From: Wenzhouxiangella sp. XN79A
Lineage (GTDB): Bacteria; Pseudomonadota; Gammaproteobacteria; Xanthomonadales; Wenzhouxiangellaceae
Reading direction: 5' to 3'
Assembly (NCBI RefSeq): GCF_012272825.1
Contig: NZ_JAAWWS010000140.1
Span: 46,902 to 110,901, forward strand
DNA length: 64,000 nucleotides
Positions 1 through 12,362 of the stretch are shown piece by piece. The translations under genes and the position numbers were made by a program. The stretch's first letter is position 1. Each line of letters opens with the position of its first letter. A model generated the notes under the pieces. The model searched no databases. It worked only from the letters and a program-made list of their open reading frames with translations, and was not told the DNA's origin.

Positions 1-1104
1 GTCGCGGCCGGCCTGCTTGGCCCGGATCAGGGCCCGATCGGCGCGGTCGATCAAGGCTTCGTCCGATTCACCGGCCTGCCACTGCGCCAGGCCGAAACTC
101 AGGGTCGGCGAGGCCACCGTGCCGGCGTTGCCCGGTCGCTCGATGAGATCGGCCCCGAACTGCGCCCGGATCCGATCGCAGTGGGCATGCGCGTCGTCGA
201 GCACGACGCCCGGCAGCACCACCGTGAACTCCTCGCCGCCGTAGCGCGCGACAAAGCCGCCCTCGCCGACCCGGGCGGCCAGCCGCTGGCCGATCGCGCG
301 CAGCGCAGCATCGCCGCACAGGTGGCCGTACCGATCGTTGAAGGGCTTGAAGCCGTCGACGTCGACCATCGCCAGGCACAGCGGCCGGCGGCGCAGCCGG
401 GCCTCGGTCAACTCGCGCTCCAGGCGGCTGTCGAGCCAGGCTCGATTGCGGATGCCGGTCAGCTTGTCCTGACTGGACAGGACCAGCAGCTTGCGGGTCT
501 GGTAGACCGCGGCCAGCGCCAGCAGGGTGGCCACCACGATCAGGATCAGACGGGAAATCTGATCGCCCCAGCTCAGGTGGCCGTAGAGGAACGGCGCCCA
601 TTTCGGATCCGACAGATCGCCGAACAGGGTGGTCGCCGCGGCCAGGATCGCGGCGTACTGGAGCAGCGCCAGCAGGCCGGCGAACAGGCACACCCGCGCA
701 TCGCCGCGCAGTGCAGTGGCGGCGATCGAGATCAGGTACAGCTCCCAGACCACCCGGCTGTTGATCGCGATGTGCGGCAGCTGCTGAAGCAGGAACAGGC
801 CCAGCACCACCGAAATGGCGGTGATGTCGAACGCGGCGGACACGAAACGCCAGCGCACGTCTGCGCCGCGACGACGGACCCGGCGCAACAGGGCGATGCT
901 GAACACCAGCGCGATCAGTGCAACCAGCGCGCCGGTGCGCACCTCTTCGTCCGGGGCGCCGGTGACCCGCGCGATCAGCGGCATCGGCACGATCAGCAGC
1001 ACGGCAACCAGGCGGATCCGGGCAACCAGCACCTCGCCGACCGCGCCGGCTTCGAGCATCAGGTCGTCGGGCGCCTGCAGCAGGCCACGGAGCCGTCCGG
1101 GCAC
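1..1104 (-). CDS. Membrane-anchored diguanylate cyclase (GGDEF), 3' end cut by the window edge
   Basis: It would make cyclic di-GMP from two GTP at the inner membrane. The visible 368 codons start with about six hydrophobic segments (residues about 20-240) that match no sensor domain I can name. A GGDEF domain follows, with substrate-binding DVDGFKPFND and the active-site loop RYGGEEF, so the catalytic signature is intact. The inhibitory I-site position upstream of GGEEF reads RVGE rather than RxxD, so product inhibition may be weak. The GTG at 1104 lies 17 bases past the stop of the upstream thioesterase gene, behind a GGGG stretch; an internal ATG at 1059 is the alternative. The stop codon lies outside the window. 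The enzyme class is secure; the start and the sensed signal are not. Confidence 0.85.
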   Translation of the reverse strand, partial: MPGRLRGLLQAPDDLMLEAGAVGEVLVARIRLVAVLLIVPMPLIARVTGAPDEEVRTGALVALIALVFSIALLRRVRRRGADVRWRFVSAAFDITAISVVLGLFLLQQLPHIAINSRVVWELYLISIAATALRGDARVCLFAGLLALLQYAAILAAATTLFGDLSDPKWAPFLYGHLSWGDQISRLILIVVATLLALAAVYQTRKLLVLSSQDKLTGIRNRAWLDSRLERELTEARLRRRPLCLAMVDVDGFKPFNDRYGHLCGDAALRAIGQRLAARVGEGGFVARYGGEEFTVVLPGVVLDDAHAHCDRIRAQFGADLIERPGNAGTVASPTLSFGLAQWQAGESDEALIDRADRALIRAKQAGRD

Positions 1105-1121
1105 GTTCGAGGCCCCGCGAC

Positions 1122-1523
1122 TCAGGCCAGTTCGCGGATGGCGGCCGGCAACGGGACCGATTCGCCGGATTTCCTGTCGATCCAGACCAGCGTGACCGTC
1201 GCGTCGGCATAGCGAACCGGCTGCACGTCCTTGTCGTCGGTCTTCGAGCGGATTTCGGAGTGCAGCTTGATGCTGGACCGCCCCGGGGACTCCGGCTTCA
1301 GGGTCACGACCAAGCGCGCGGGCCAGTGGGCCGGACGACGGTAGTTGATGTTGATGTTGGCCACGACCGGACCGGCCTCGCCGTCCTGCCAGTGGCTCGG
1401 CACCGAACTCATCCAGGCCGAGCGACACTGCTCGAGGTAAGCCAGGTAGACCGCGTTGTTGACGTGGCCGAAGCCGTCGAGGTCGCCCCAGCGCACGTCG
1501 AGTTCGATGCTGAATTCCGCCAT
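1122..1523 (-). CDS. Hot-dog acyl-CoA thioesterase (4HBT/YbgC-FadM type)
   Basis: A 133-residue single-domain protein, the usual length for YbgC/FadM-like thioesterases that hydrolyse acyl-CoA esters in the cytoplasm. The N-terminal motif RWGDLDGFGHVNNAVYLAYL carries the family's catalytic Asp and the HVNN helix start. The ATG at 1523 was chosen over an in-frame ATG at 1547 because the family motif begins about ten residues in and a GAGGGG stretch precedes it, whereas the longer start has no ribosome-binding sequence. It lies between uvrA and the diguanylate cyclase gene on the same strand and may be co-transcribed with them. The substrate cannot be read from sequence. Confidence 0.85.
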   Translation of the reverse strand: MAEFSIELDVRWGDLDGFGHVNNAVYLAYLEQCRSAWMSSVPSHWQDGEAGPVVANININYRRPAHWPARLVVTLKPESPGRSSIKLHSEIRSKTDDKDVQPVRYADATVTLVWIDRKSGESVPLPAAIRELA

Positions 1524-1611
1524 CCTGTGGTGTTCCCCTCGCTGCATCGCTTGCCGTGCCGCGGCCCCGTGCCCCTCACGGCCTGACCAGTGTACTCCGG
1601 CCTGTTGTTCG

Positions 1612-4461
<2,850 letters not shown>

Positions 4462-4490
4462 GACGAATCCAGCATTGGAGCGAACCGGAT

Positions 4491-4520
4491 AGTATAAGGT
4501 TTGCGGTGAAACCCGGGCAA
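4491..4520 (-). promoter_or_regulatory. Sigma-70-type promoter for uvrA
   Basis: On the minus strand TTGCCC (4520-4515) and TATACT (4496-4491) are separated by 18 bases. The expected transcript start would be about 23 bases before the TTG start codon of uvrA. The site lies in the divergent spacer shared with the gene starting at 4617. Confidence 0.55.
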
Positions 4521-4616
4521 GGACGATTCCGTTTCGCGGTCGCCGGCGCCGGATTCAGCCCCCCGGACCCGGCCTCGGGTCCGAGGTCATCGACCCCACG
4601 ATCCAGGAGCATCGGC

Positions 4617-5297
4617 ATGCAGATCGAGGAAGACGGCGACATCACGCCGGACGAAGTGCAGAAGCGCTGCGACGAGCGACGCCGCAGGGCGCTCGAGCTG
4701 CGCGAGGCGCTGGAAGAAGCGCACGGCACCTCGTTCGACCTGAAGTACCCGATCGCCCAGATCCACCTCTGGTACCAGTCGTTCCAGAACGTGATGCGCT
4801 GGATCGGCACGATCGCCGCCGGGATGCTCACCTTCACCGTTTCGATCCTGATGGGCGACGCGCTGGCCGGAAACATCCGGTTCGAGGCCGTCGAGCACAA
4901 CCTGGGCCGCTTCACCTGGTCGTTCGGTTTTCTCGGCCTGAGCATGATCTCGGTGCTGCTGACCCTGGTGATCACCTACAACTGGCTGGTCATGTCGATC
5001 CGGCATGCCGCGTGGGTGGCCCACCCGTCGGTGCGGCGGCTGCAGGCCGTCATCGACAACGGCGGCGCGCTGCCCCGCGACCTGCCGGAGTCGCTGCAGG
5101 AAGGGCACGTCCACGACGACGACCCGTACATGGACGGCACCATGGCAAGCGAATTCGTGCGCTACGGCGGCAAGCTGCACCTGAAGCTCTGGGGCACGAT
5201 GAGCTACGTGATGGGCGGCATCGCAGGGGCCAGCCTGTTCATCGGCATCGTGTTCTACGTGCTCGCCGCCTGGGACATCCTGGCCGAGCTGTTGTGA
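4617..5297 (+). CDS. Membrane protein of unknown function
   Basis: A 226-residue protein I do not recognise. Residues 1-45 are charged and probably helical, followed by hydrophobic segments at about 59-80, 100-132 and 195-226. The stretch between the second and third is hydrophilic and rich in Asp and His. The ATG at 4617 is supported by AGGAG seven bases upstream; the frame is open from 4506 but the extra 37 residues look like random GC-rich translation. Its stop overlaps the GTG start of the next gene by four bases, so the two are probably translationally coupled. Divergent from uvrA. Confidence 0.75.
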   Translation: MQIEEDGDITPDEVQKRCDERRRRALELREALEEAHGTSFDLKYPIAQIHLWYQSFQNVMRWIGTIAAGMLTFTVSILMGDALAGNIRFEAVEHNLGRFTWSFGFLGLSMISVLLTLVITYNWLVMSIRHAAWVAHPSVRRLQAVIDNGGALPRDLPESLQEGHVHDDDPYMDGTMASEFVRYGGKLHLKLWGTMSYVMGGIAGASLFIGIVFYVLAAWDILAELL

Positions 5298-6187
5298 GCG
5301 GACCCGAAGGAAGCCGCCCGGTCCGGATCGCCACCTTGAACACCGGCCTGCTGCGGCTGCAGCTGGGCCGCTGGACGCTGTTCGAACCGGTCCCGCAGGT
5401 CAGCGAGCGCATCGCCGGATTCGCGCGGTTCCTCGGCGCGCTGGACGCCGACGTGCTCGCGATGCAGGAAGTGTTCGTCCGCGGCGCTCGGCGCCGGCTG
5501 GTCGAGGAGCTGTGCGCGGCCTTCCCGCACGCGGCCTTCGCCGACTCGCCCAGCTGGGTCGGCAACGGCCTGCTGACGCTGTCGCGCCATCCGATCGAGG
5601 ACTCGGCCTTCCAACGCTTCGACCACGACTTCCTGCTGGTCCGCCCGTTCGCCACCTTCGGCCTGCTTCGAACCCGAATCCGGCTGCCGGGCGATCGGCC
5701 GCTGGAGCTGTTCAACACGCACCTGACCGCCGGCCCGTTCGGCGACCCGGAGCGCGCGCGCGTCGAGCGGATGCGCGATCGCCAGATCCGGCAACTGCTG
5801 GAGGCGGCCGGCCCGCGTGCCCCCCGGGTGGTGCTGACCGGGGACTTCAACGCCGGCCCCGAGGCATCGATCGACAACTACCGCCGCTTCGCCGCCGCCG
5901 GCTTCGTCGACGCCTTCGATCGGGCCGAGCATCACGGCAGCCCGCTGCGCACGACCTGGACGCCGGAAAACAGCCTCACGCAGTCCGGCCCGCACTCCAG
6001 TTCGCCGCCGCAGCGGATCGATCATGTCTTCGTGCACGCCACAGCCGCGCCCGCCGTTTCCCGCGTCACCATCACCGAGGCCGTCGACCCGGCCGGCGCA
6101 CCGCTGTCCGATCATCGCCTGGTGCTGGCCGAATTCCGGCTGACCGGCGACCGGGATGGATCGACCGAAGGCGCTCCCGCCGGGTGA
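5294..6187 (+). CDS. Endonuclease/exonuclease/phosphatase (EEP) family hydrolase
   Basis: A 297-residue metal-dependent phosphoesterase domain. Family signatures in order are TLNTGLL near the N-terminus, MQEVF carrying the Mg-binding Glu, NTHLTAG, GDFNAGP with the catalytic Asp/Asn pair, and the closing SDHRLVLAEF. No signal peptide is visible, so it probably acts in the cytoplasm or at the membrane with its upstream partner. Members of this superfamily cleave DNA, RNA, inositol phosphates or sphingomyelin; sequence alone does not tell which. It starts at GTG 5294, overlapping the upstream stop (GTGA), an arrangement that supports coupled expression. Confidence 0.85.
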   Translation: MSGPEGSRPVRIATLNTGLLRLQLGRWTLFEPVPQVSERIAGFARFLGALDADVLAMQEVFVRGARRRLVEELCAAFPHAAFADSPSWVGNGLLTLSRHPIEDSAFQRFDHDFLLVRPFATFGLLRTRIRLPGDRPLELFNTHLTAGPFGDPERARVERMRDRQIRQLLEAAGPRAPRVVLTGDFNAGPEASIDNYRRFAAAGFVDAFDRAEHHGSPLRTTWTPENSLTQSGPHSSSPPQRIDHVFVHATAAPAVSRVTITEAVDPAGAPLSDHRLVLAEFRLTGDRDGSTEGAPAG

Positions 6188-6218
6188 TCCCGGGCCGCGC
6201 GAGAACCGGCGGTCTGTA

Positions 6219-6247
6219 TTGACCCGCGCCCCGCTTTCCGCTAACAT
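6219..6247 (+). promoter_or_regulatory. Sigma-70 promoter for rplU-rpmA
   Basis: TTGACC (6219-6224) and TAACAT (6242-6247) are separated by exactly 17 bases and end 38 bases before the rplU start codon. A GGAG ribosome-binding site lies at 6274-6277, eight bases before the ATG. Confidence 0.75.
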
Positions 6248-6285
6248 TCCCGCTCTTTAGTCATGCATTTTCTGGAGCGAACACC

Positions 6286-6597
6286 ATGTACGCGGTATTC
6301 AAGACCGGTGGCAAACAGTACAAGGCATCGGCCGGCGACATCGTCCGGGTCGAGAAACTGCCGGCCGACAAGGGGGCCTCGATCGAGATCGATGAAGTCC
6401 TGATGGTCGCCGACGGCGACGACATCCGCGTCGGCGCTCCGACCCTGGAAGGTGGCAAGGTCAAGGCCGAAGTGGTCGCGCACGGTCGCGGCGACAAGGT
6501 GCGGATCATCAAGTTCCGCCGCCGCAAGCACCACATGAAGCAGATGGGCCACCGCCAGTACTACACCGAACTCAAGATCACCGGCATCGAGGGCTGA
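6286..6597 (+). CDS. rplU: 50S ribosomal protein L21
   Basis: A 103-residue protein of standard length that binds 23S rRNA in the large subunit. The start [15 protein letters not shown] and the basic [20 protein letters not shown] segment are diagnostic for L21. It is followed four bases later by rpmA, the universal bacterial arrangement, and is transcribed from a clear promoter just upstream. A rho-independent terminator follows rpmA. Confidence 0.99.
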   Translation: MYAVFKTGGKQYKASAGDIVRVEKLPADKGASIEIDEVLMVADGDDIRVGAPTLEGGKVKAEVVAHGRGDKVRIIKFRRRKHHMKQMGHRQYYTELKITGIEG

Positions 6598-6601
6598 ACC
6601 C

Positions 6602-6874
6602 ATGGCACATAAAAAGGCAGGCGGCTCGACACGCAACGGCCGCGACTCGAATCCGAAGTACCTCGGCGTGAAGCGCTACGGCGGCGAACGCGTGGACGCA
6701 GGCAACATCCTGGTTCGACAGCGCGGCACGCGCTTCCATGCCGGCGACGGCGTCGGCGTCGGACGCGACCACACGCTGTTCGCGCTGGTCGACGGCAAGG
6801 TCGTGTTCCGCGAGCGCGGCAAGCCGGCGCGCAAGTTCGTCTCGGTGGTCGCGGCCAGCGAGGCGGCCGAGTGA
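6602..6874 (+). CDS. rpmA: 50S ribosomal protein L27
   Basis: A 90-residue protein whose N-terminal tail reaches the peptidyl transferase centre. The sequence [19 protein letters not shown] and the [20 protein letters not shown] block are the L27 hallmark. There is no N-terminal extension of the kind processed in Firmicutes. It is co-transcribed with rplU. Confidence 0.99.
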   Translation: MAHKKAGGSTRNGRDSNPKYLGVKRYGGERVDAGNILVRQRGTRFHAGDGVGVGRDHTLFALVDGKVVFRERGKPARKFVSVVAASEAAE

Positions 6875-6879
6875 TCTGA

Positions 6880-8001
<1,122 letters not shown>

Positions 8002-8067
8002 GCCGAGCACGGACTCCAAGCCGCAACCGCCGCCCCAACGGGCCCGGATTCGCAACTGGAGCCGCCG

Positions 8068-9696
8068 ATGCCGCACCGTACACCGAGTTCTCTCCGGCCC
8101 CGCCCGGCCGTCCGCATCCCGACCGTATCGACCCTGCTCGCCCTGCTGCTGAGCGCAGTGCCGGGCTGGGCCCGCGTCACTGACGTCACCGTCTACCCCG
8201 ATCGCGCCACCGTCACCCGGGTCGCTGACCACGAGGTCGGCCCCGAGGTCGACCGCATCCGGGTCACCGGCCTGCCGGTCGGGCTCGATCGCGACAGCCT
8301 CCGGGTCCGGGCCGAGGGTCCGGCCGGGCTGCGGGTCGGCGCCCTGGATTTCGAAATCGTCCGCGGCGACGAGCGGGTCGTCCCGGAAGCGCGGGCCCTG
8401 GCCGAGCGGATCGAAGACCTGAACGCCGAACGCAGCGGGGTGGCCGACCGGATCGCGGGGCGCGACCTCCAGTTGAGCCTGCTGCAGCGCGTCGCCGCAC
8501 CGACCGGCGAGACGCTGCCGGCGCCGGGCGAACTGCTGGCCGAGCTGGAGCGGCTCGGCGAGCTGGCCGACCGGGTCTACGCCGAGCGCCGCGAGCTGCT
8601 GGCGCAACAGGCCGAACTCAACGAGACGCTGGCCCGGCTGGAGCGCGAGCTGGCCGACCTCGGCAGCCAGCAGCGCGACACCCTGAGCGTGTCCGTCGCC
8701 GTCGAGGCCCCCAACGGAGGCCGCGGGCGGTTCACGATCGAGTACACCGTCGGCAATGCGTCCTGGCGGCCGGTCTACGAGTGGCGGCTGGATACCGTCG
8801 AGGCGGAACTGCGCCTGGTCCAGTCGGCCGAACTCCGCCAGGCCACCGGCGAGGACTGGGGCAACGCCGCGATCGCGGTCTCGCTGGCCCGGCCGTCGAG
8901 CGGGGGCCAGCTGCCGCAGCTGCAGCCCTGGTGGATCGACGTGATCGCCGAGAAGCCGCAGATCACAACCAGGCAGTTCGCCGAGGCACCGCAGGCGCTG
9001 GAGACAATGGACGTCGTCGGCAGCCGGGCCGGGCAGGCCGAGATGATCGGCGCGGAACTGCGGGCTACCGGACTGACCCAGCGCTATGCCCTGCCCGGTC
9101 GGATCGACGTGCCGTCGGACAACCGCCCGCGACGCTTCCGGCTCGATGAACATCGCCTCGAGGCCGCGCTGACCGCGCGCACCGTTCCGCAGCGGCGCGA
9201 CGCGGCCTGGACCTTCGTCGCTGCCGAATGGACCGGCGAGGCGGCGCTGCCGCCGGGACCGGTGCAGCTGATCCAGGACGGCGCCGCGATGGGTCGTGCG
9301 AACTTCGCCGGGGTCGCGCCGGGTGGACGGATCGAAGCCAGCTTCGGCATCGACGACCGGATCGAAATCGACGTCGAGCTGGTCCGCCAGGATCGCCGGA
9401 CCGAGGGACTGCTGAACAAGACCGTGCGCGAGGTCCGCGAGCACCGCTGGACGGTGAGCAACCGTCACCAGCGACCGATCCGGGTAAGCGTGCTCGGCCA
9501 GCGCCCCGTCGCCCGCGACGAGCGCATCGAAATCGAGTGGACCGATCGCAGCACGCCGCCCGATCGGACCGAGGTCGACGACCGCCCCGGCCTGGTGGCC
9601 TGGGACCTCGAACTGGCACCCGGCCAGACGCGCGAGATCGTGTTCGGCCTGTCCGTGGCCTGGCCCGAGGACCTGGACGGCGTGACCGGCTGGTAG
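8068..9696 (+). CDS. DUF4139 (MuiA-like) exported protein
   Basis: A 542-residue protein with a signal peptide (hydrophobic core about residues 20-35, ending near AVPGWA). An N-terminal DUF4140-like segment (VTVYPDRATVTR) is followed by a coiled region (about 105-210, Leu/Glu/Arg rich) and a C-terminal DUF4139 beta-rich domain with YTVGNASWRPVYEWR. Relatives are called mucoidy-inhibitor MuiA-like; the biochemical role is not known to me. It probably lies in the periplasm or outer envelope. It starts 66 bases after obgE with GGAG upstream of the ATG. No link to the kinases downstream is evident beyond proximity. Confidence 0.8.
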   Translation: MPHRTPSSLRPRPAVRIPTVSTLLALLLSAVPGWARVTDVTVYPDRATVTRVADHEVGPEVDRIRVTGLPVGLDRDSLRVRAEGPAGLRVGALDFEIVRGDERVVPEARALAERIEDLNAERSGVADRIAGRDLQLSLLQRVAAPTGETLPAPGELLAELERLGELADRVYAERRELLAQQAELNETLARLERELADLGSQQRDTLSVSVAVEAPNGGRGRFTIEYTVGNASWRPVYEWRLDTVEAELRLVQSAELRQATGEDWGNAAIAVSLARPSSGGQLPQLQPWWIDVIAEKPQITTRQFAEAPQALETMDVVGSRAGQAEMIGAELRATGLTQRYALPGRIDVPSDNRPRRFRLDEHRLEAALTARTVPQRRDAAWTFVAAEWTGEAALPPGPVQLIQDGAAMGRANFAGVAPGGRIEASFGIDDRIEIDVELVRQDRRTEGLLNKTVREVREHRWTVSNRHQRPIRVSVLGQRPVARDERIEIEWTDRSTPPDRTEVDDRPGLVAWDLELAPGQTREIVFGLSVAWPEDLDGVTGW

Positions 9697-9800
9697 TCGA
9701 CGGGGAGTCGGCGGACCGCAGCGGCCACGCGAGCGCCGCTGCTATACTCCGGCGCAACGGCCCGACGGGGCCGTCGGCGACCCGAACCGGACCCGACCAC

Positions 9801-12362
9801 ATGCCGCGAACCACGCGACCGGGACGGCTTACGCCGGCCCGCCGCCAGCGCATCGATGCGCTGCTCGACCACCTGCTGGACCTCGATGGTCCGACCTGCG
9901 ACCGCGAACTGGCCGCATTGGCCGAACGTTGTCCACGCCTGCACGCACATGCAGCCCGACTGGTCGAGGCCTCGACCGCGCCGACCGACTACCTCCGCAC
10001 CCTGTTCGAACGCGTCGGGCGGCGCGCGCTTCCCGACGCCGGCGCCGAGTGCAACCTGCCGGCCGGCACCCGGATCGGCGGCTGGCGGCTGATCGAAGCG
10101 ATCGGCGCCGGCGGGATGGGGCTGGTCTATCGGGCCGAGCGGGCCGACGGGGCGTTCGAAATGCAGGTGGCCCTGAAGCTGATCCGACGGCTCGACCCGG
10201 TGCTGGGCCGCCAGCTGGATGTGGAACGTGGCCTGCTGGCCCGGCTCGACCACCCCAACATCGCTCGCCTGATCGACGGCGGCGCGACCGAGGACGGCTG
10301 GGCCTGGCTGGCCATGGAATGGATCGACGGCATCGACGCGGGCCAATGGGCCGGCGGCGAGCACCCGCCGTCCGTGCCGGAGCGGCTTCGGGTCTTCGGC
10401 CAGCTGGCCGAGGCCGTCGCCCAGGCGCACCGGCGCCGGATCGTTCACGGCGACATCAAGCCGTCGAACGTGCGCATCGCGTCCGACGGCCGGCCCCGGC
10501 TGCTCGATTTCGGCATCGCCCGGCTGGTCGGCGACGAGCCGGACGACCCCGATGCGCTGAGCGCGCTGACGCCGGCCTTTGCCGCGCCCGAGCAGAAGCG
10601 CGGCGAGCCGATCACCCCGCAGTCCGATGTGTTCGCGCTGGGCGCCCTGCTCTACTGGCTGCTGACCCGCGGGACGCTGACCGAAGACGACGCCGAAACC
10701 CGGCGCCATCGACTGGCGGCGATCCATCCGCGCGGCGACGAGTTGCACGCACTGGTCACCCGCGCCACCGACGACGACCCGGATCGACGCTACAACGGCG
10801 TGGCCGGACTGCTGGCCGACCTCGAGGCCTTCGGCAGCCAGCGTCCGCTGGAGGCGATGCCGGCCCGGCGAAGCTACGTCCTGGCCCGTTTCCTGCAGCG
10901 CAACCGGGCCGGCGTCACCCTGGCCGGGCTGGTCCTGCTGCTGCTGGTCGGCAGCGTGACCGGAATCGCCTGGCAGGGCCGGATCGCGATCGCCGAACGC
11001 GACCGCGCCGAGGTCGAAGCCCGCACGGCCGAGCAGGTCACCGGATTCCTGGTCGAGCTGTTCGAGCAGGCCGATCCCGACCAGGCGCAGGGCCGCGTCC
11101 TGACCGCACAGGAGCTGGTCGAACGCGGCAGCGAGCGGGTCGCCGAACTCGACGACGAACCACGCGTGCAGACCCGGGTGCTCGGCACGCTGGGACGCGT
11201 CCAGCACGCGCTCGGCGACTACGAAGCCGCCGAGCCGCTGCTGCGCCGCGCCCTGGCCCAGGCCGACGCCGACCCGGCAGCGCAGCCGCTGCTGGCCGCC
11301 GAGCTGCGGCTGCGGCTCGGCGATCTGCTCTACTCGGCCGGTCGCTATCCCGACGCCCGCGCCCTGACCGAGGCCGCGCTGGAGCTGCTGCCCGAAGGCG
11401 CCAGCACCGAACGGGCCGATACGCTGAACACTCTCGGCAACATCGCCTATGCCGAGGGCGACTTCGAGCTCAGCGAGCGCTACTACGCCGAGGCGCTGGC
11501 CATGCATGCCGCGCTGGAGCCCGGCGGCACCGGCGAGGCCAACAGTCGGCTCGATTACGGCGCCGTGTTCGCGATCCGTGACCGGCACGAAGAAGCCGAG
11601 AAACACTTCCGGCAGGCCTGGACGCTTCGACGCGAGCTGCACGGCGAGAACCATCCCGCCACGGTCAGCGCGCTGTATCGCGTCGCCGACTCGCAGATGT
11701 CGATGGGCGAATTCGACGCCGCCGAGTCGAACTACCGCACCGTCGTCGAACGGTACCGCACGATCTACGGCCCGGTTCACCCTCGAACCGCCGGCGCCCT
11801 GCACTCGCTGGGCATTCTCAAGCTGCGCCAGGGCCAACTTTCAGCCGCCGAGCCGCTCTGGCGGGAAGCCCTGGCGATCCGCCGCGAGGTGCTCGACCCG
11901 GGTCATCCGGACATCGGCGCCAGCCTCAATGCACTGACCTTCGTGCTGCGCAGCCGGGGCGAACTCGAGGAGGCCTATTCGATCCTGCTCGAAGTACTGG
12001 AGATCGCCCGGACCCGGTTCGGTGATCCGCACTACACGGTCGCCTCCACGCTCTACAACCTGGGCATCCTCGCGCTGGAACTGGACCGCCTCGACGAGGC
12101 CGAGCAGCGACTCCGGGCGGCCCACGCGATGCGCCGCGAACTGCTCGGCGACGTGCACTCCGAGGTTGCGATCTCGCAGGAGGGCCTTGCGCGGCTGGCG
12201 CGGGCGCGCGGGGAGTACGAGGCCGCGGAAGATTGGGCGAAGCAGGCCCTGGCAACCGTCGCGGCCGTGCACGGACGCGACGACCATCCGGAGGCCGACT
12301 CCAGCCGGACGCTGCTCCGCGACATCCGGGCCGAGCGGGCGGAGCGATCCGATGACGGTTGA
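9801..12362 (+). CDS. Membrane-spanning Ser/Thr protein kinase with C-terminal TPR domain (first of pair)
   Basis: An 853-residue Hanks-type kinase. A helical N-terminal segment (about 10-75, LTPARRQRIDALLDHLL) precedes the kinase domain: glycine loop GAGGMG at 102-107, Lys126, catalytic HGDIKPSN with Asp218, DFG at 236-238 and APE at 262-264. The HRD arginine is replaced by Gly (HGD), so it is a non-RD kinase. One transmembrane helix lies at about 370-392, then a long TPR array to the C-terminus. The kinase probably faces the cytoplasm and the TPRs the periplasm. The 3' end overlaps the next kinase gene by 11 bases. No ECF sigma factor gene, a frequent partner of this type, is adjacent. Confidence 0.92.
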   Translation: MPRTTRPGRLTPARRQRIDALLDHLLDLDGPTCDRELAALAERCPRLHAHAARLVEASTAPTDYLRTLFERVGRRALPDAGAECNLPAGTRIGGWRLIEAIGAGGMGLVYRAERADGAFEMQVALKLIRRLDPVLGRQLDVERGLLARLDHPNIARLIDGGATEDGWAWLAMEWIDGIDAGQWAGGEHPPSVPERLRVFGQLAEAVAQAHRRRIVHGDIKPSNVRIASDGRPRLLDFGIARLVGDEPDDPDALSALTPAFAAPEQKRGEPITPQSDVFALGALLYWLLTRGTLTEDDAETRRHRLAAIHPRGDELHALVTRATDDDPDRRYNGVAGLLADLEAFGSQRPLEAMPARRSYVLARFLQRNRAGVTLAGLVLLLLVGSVTGIAWQGRIAIAERDRAEVEARTAEQVTGFLVELFEQADPDQAQGRVLTAQELVERGSERVAELDDEPRVQTRVLGTLGRVQHALGDYEAAEPLLRRALAQADADPAAQPLLAAELRLRLGDLLYSAGRYPDARALTEAALELLPEGASTERADTLNTLGNIAYAEGDFELSERYYAEALAMHAALEPGGTGEANSRLDYGAVFAIRDRHEEAEKHFRQAWTLRRELHGENHPATVSALYRVADSQMSMGEFDAAESNYRTVVERYRTIYGPVHPRTAGALHSLGILKLRQGQLSAAEPLWREALAIRREVLDPGHPDIGASLNALTFVLRSRGELEEAYSILLEVLEIARTRFGDPHYTVASTLYNLGILALELDRLDEAEQRLRAAHAMRRELLGDVHSEVAISQEGLARLARARGEYEAAEDWAKQALATVAAVHGRDDHPEADSSRTLLRDIRAERAERSDDG

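Noticed and set aside
9743..9774. Promoter and hairpin before the first kinase gene
   Set aside because: TATACT at 9743-9748 lacks a -35 partner at normal spacing; the ACGGCCC/GGGCCGT stem has no T tract. Left unannotated.
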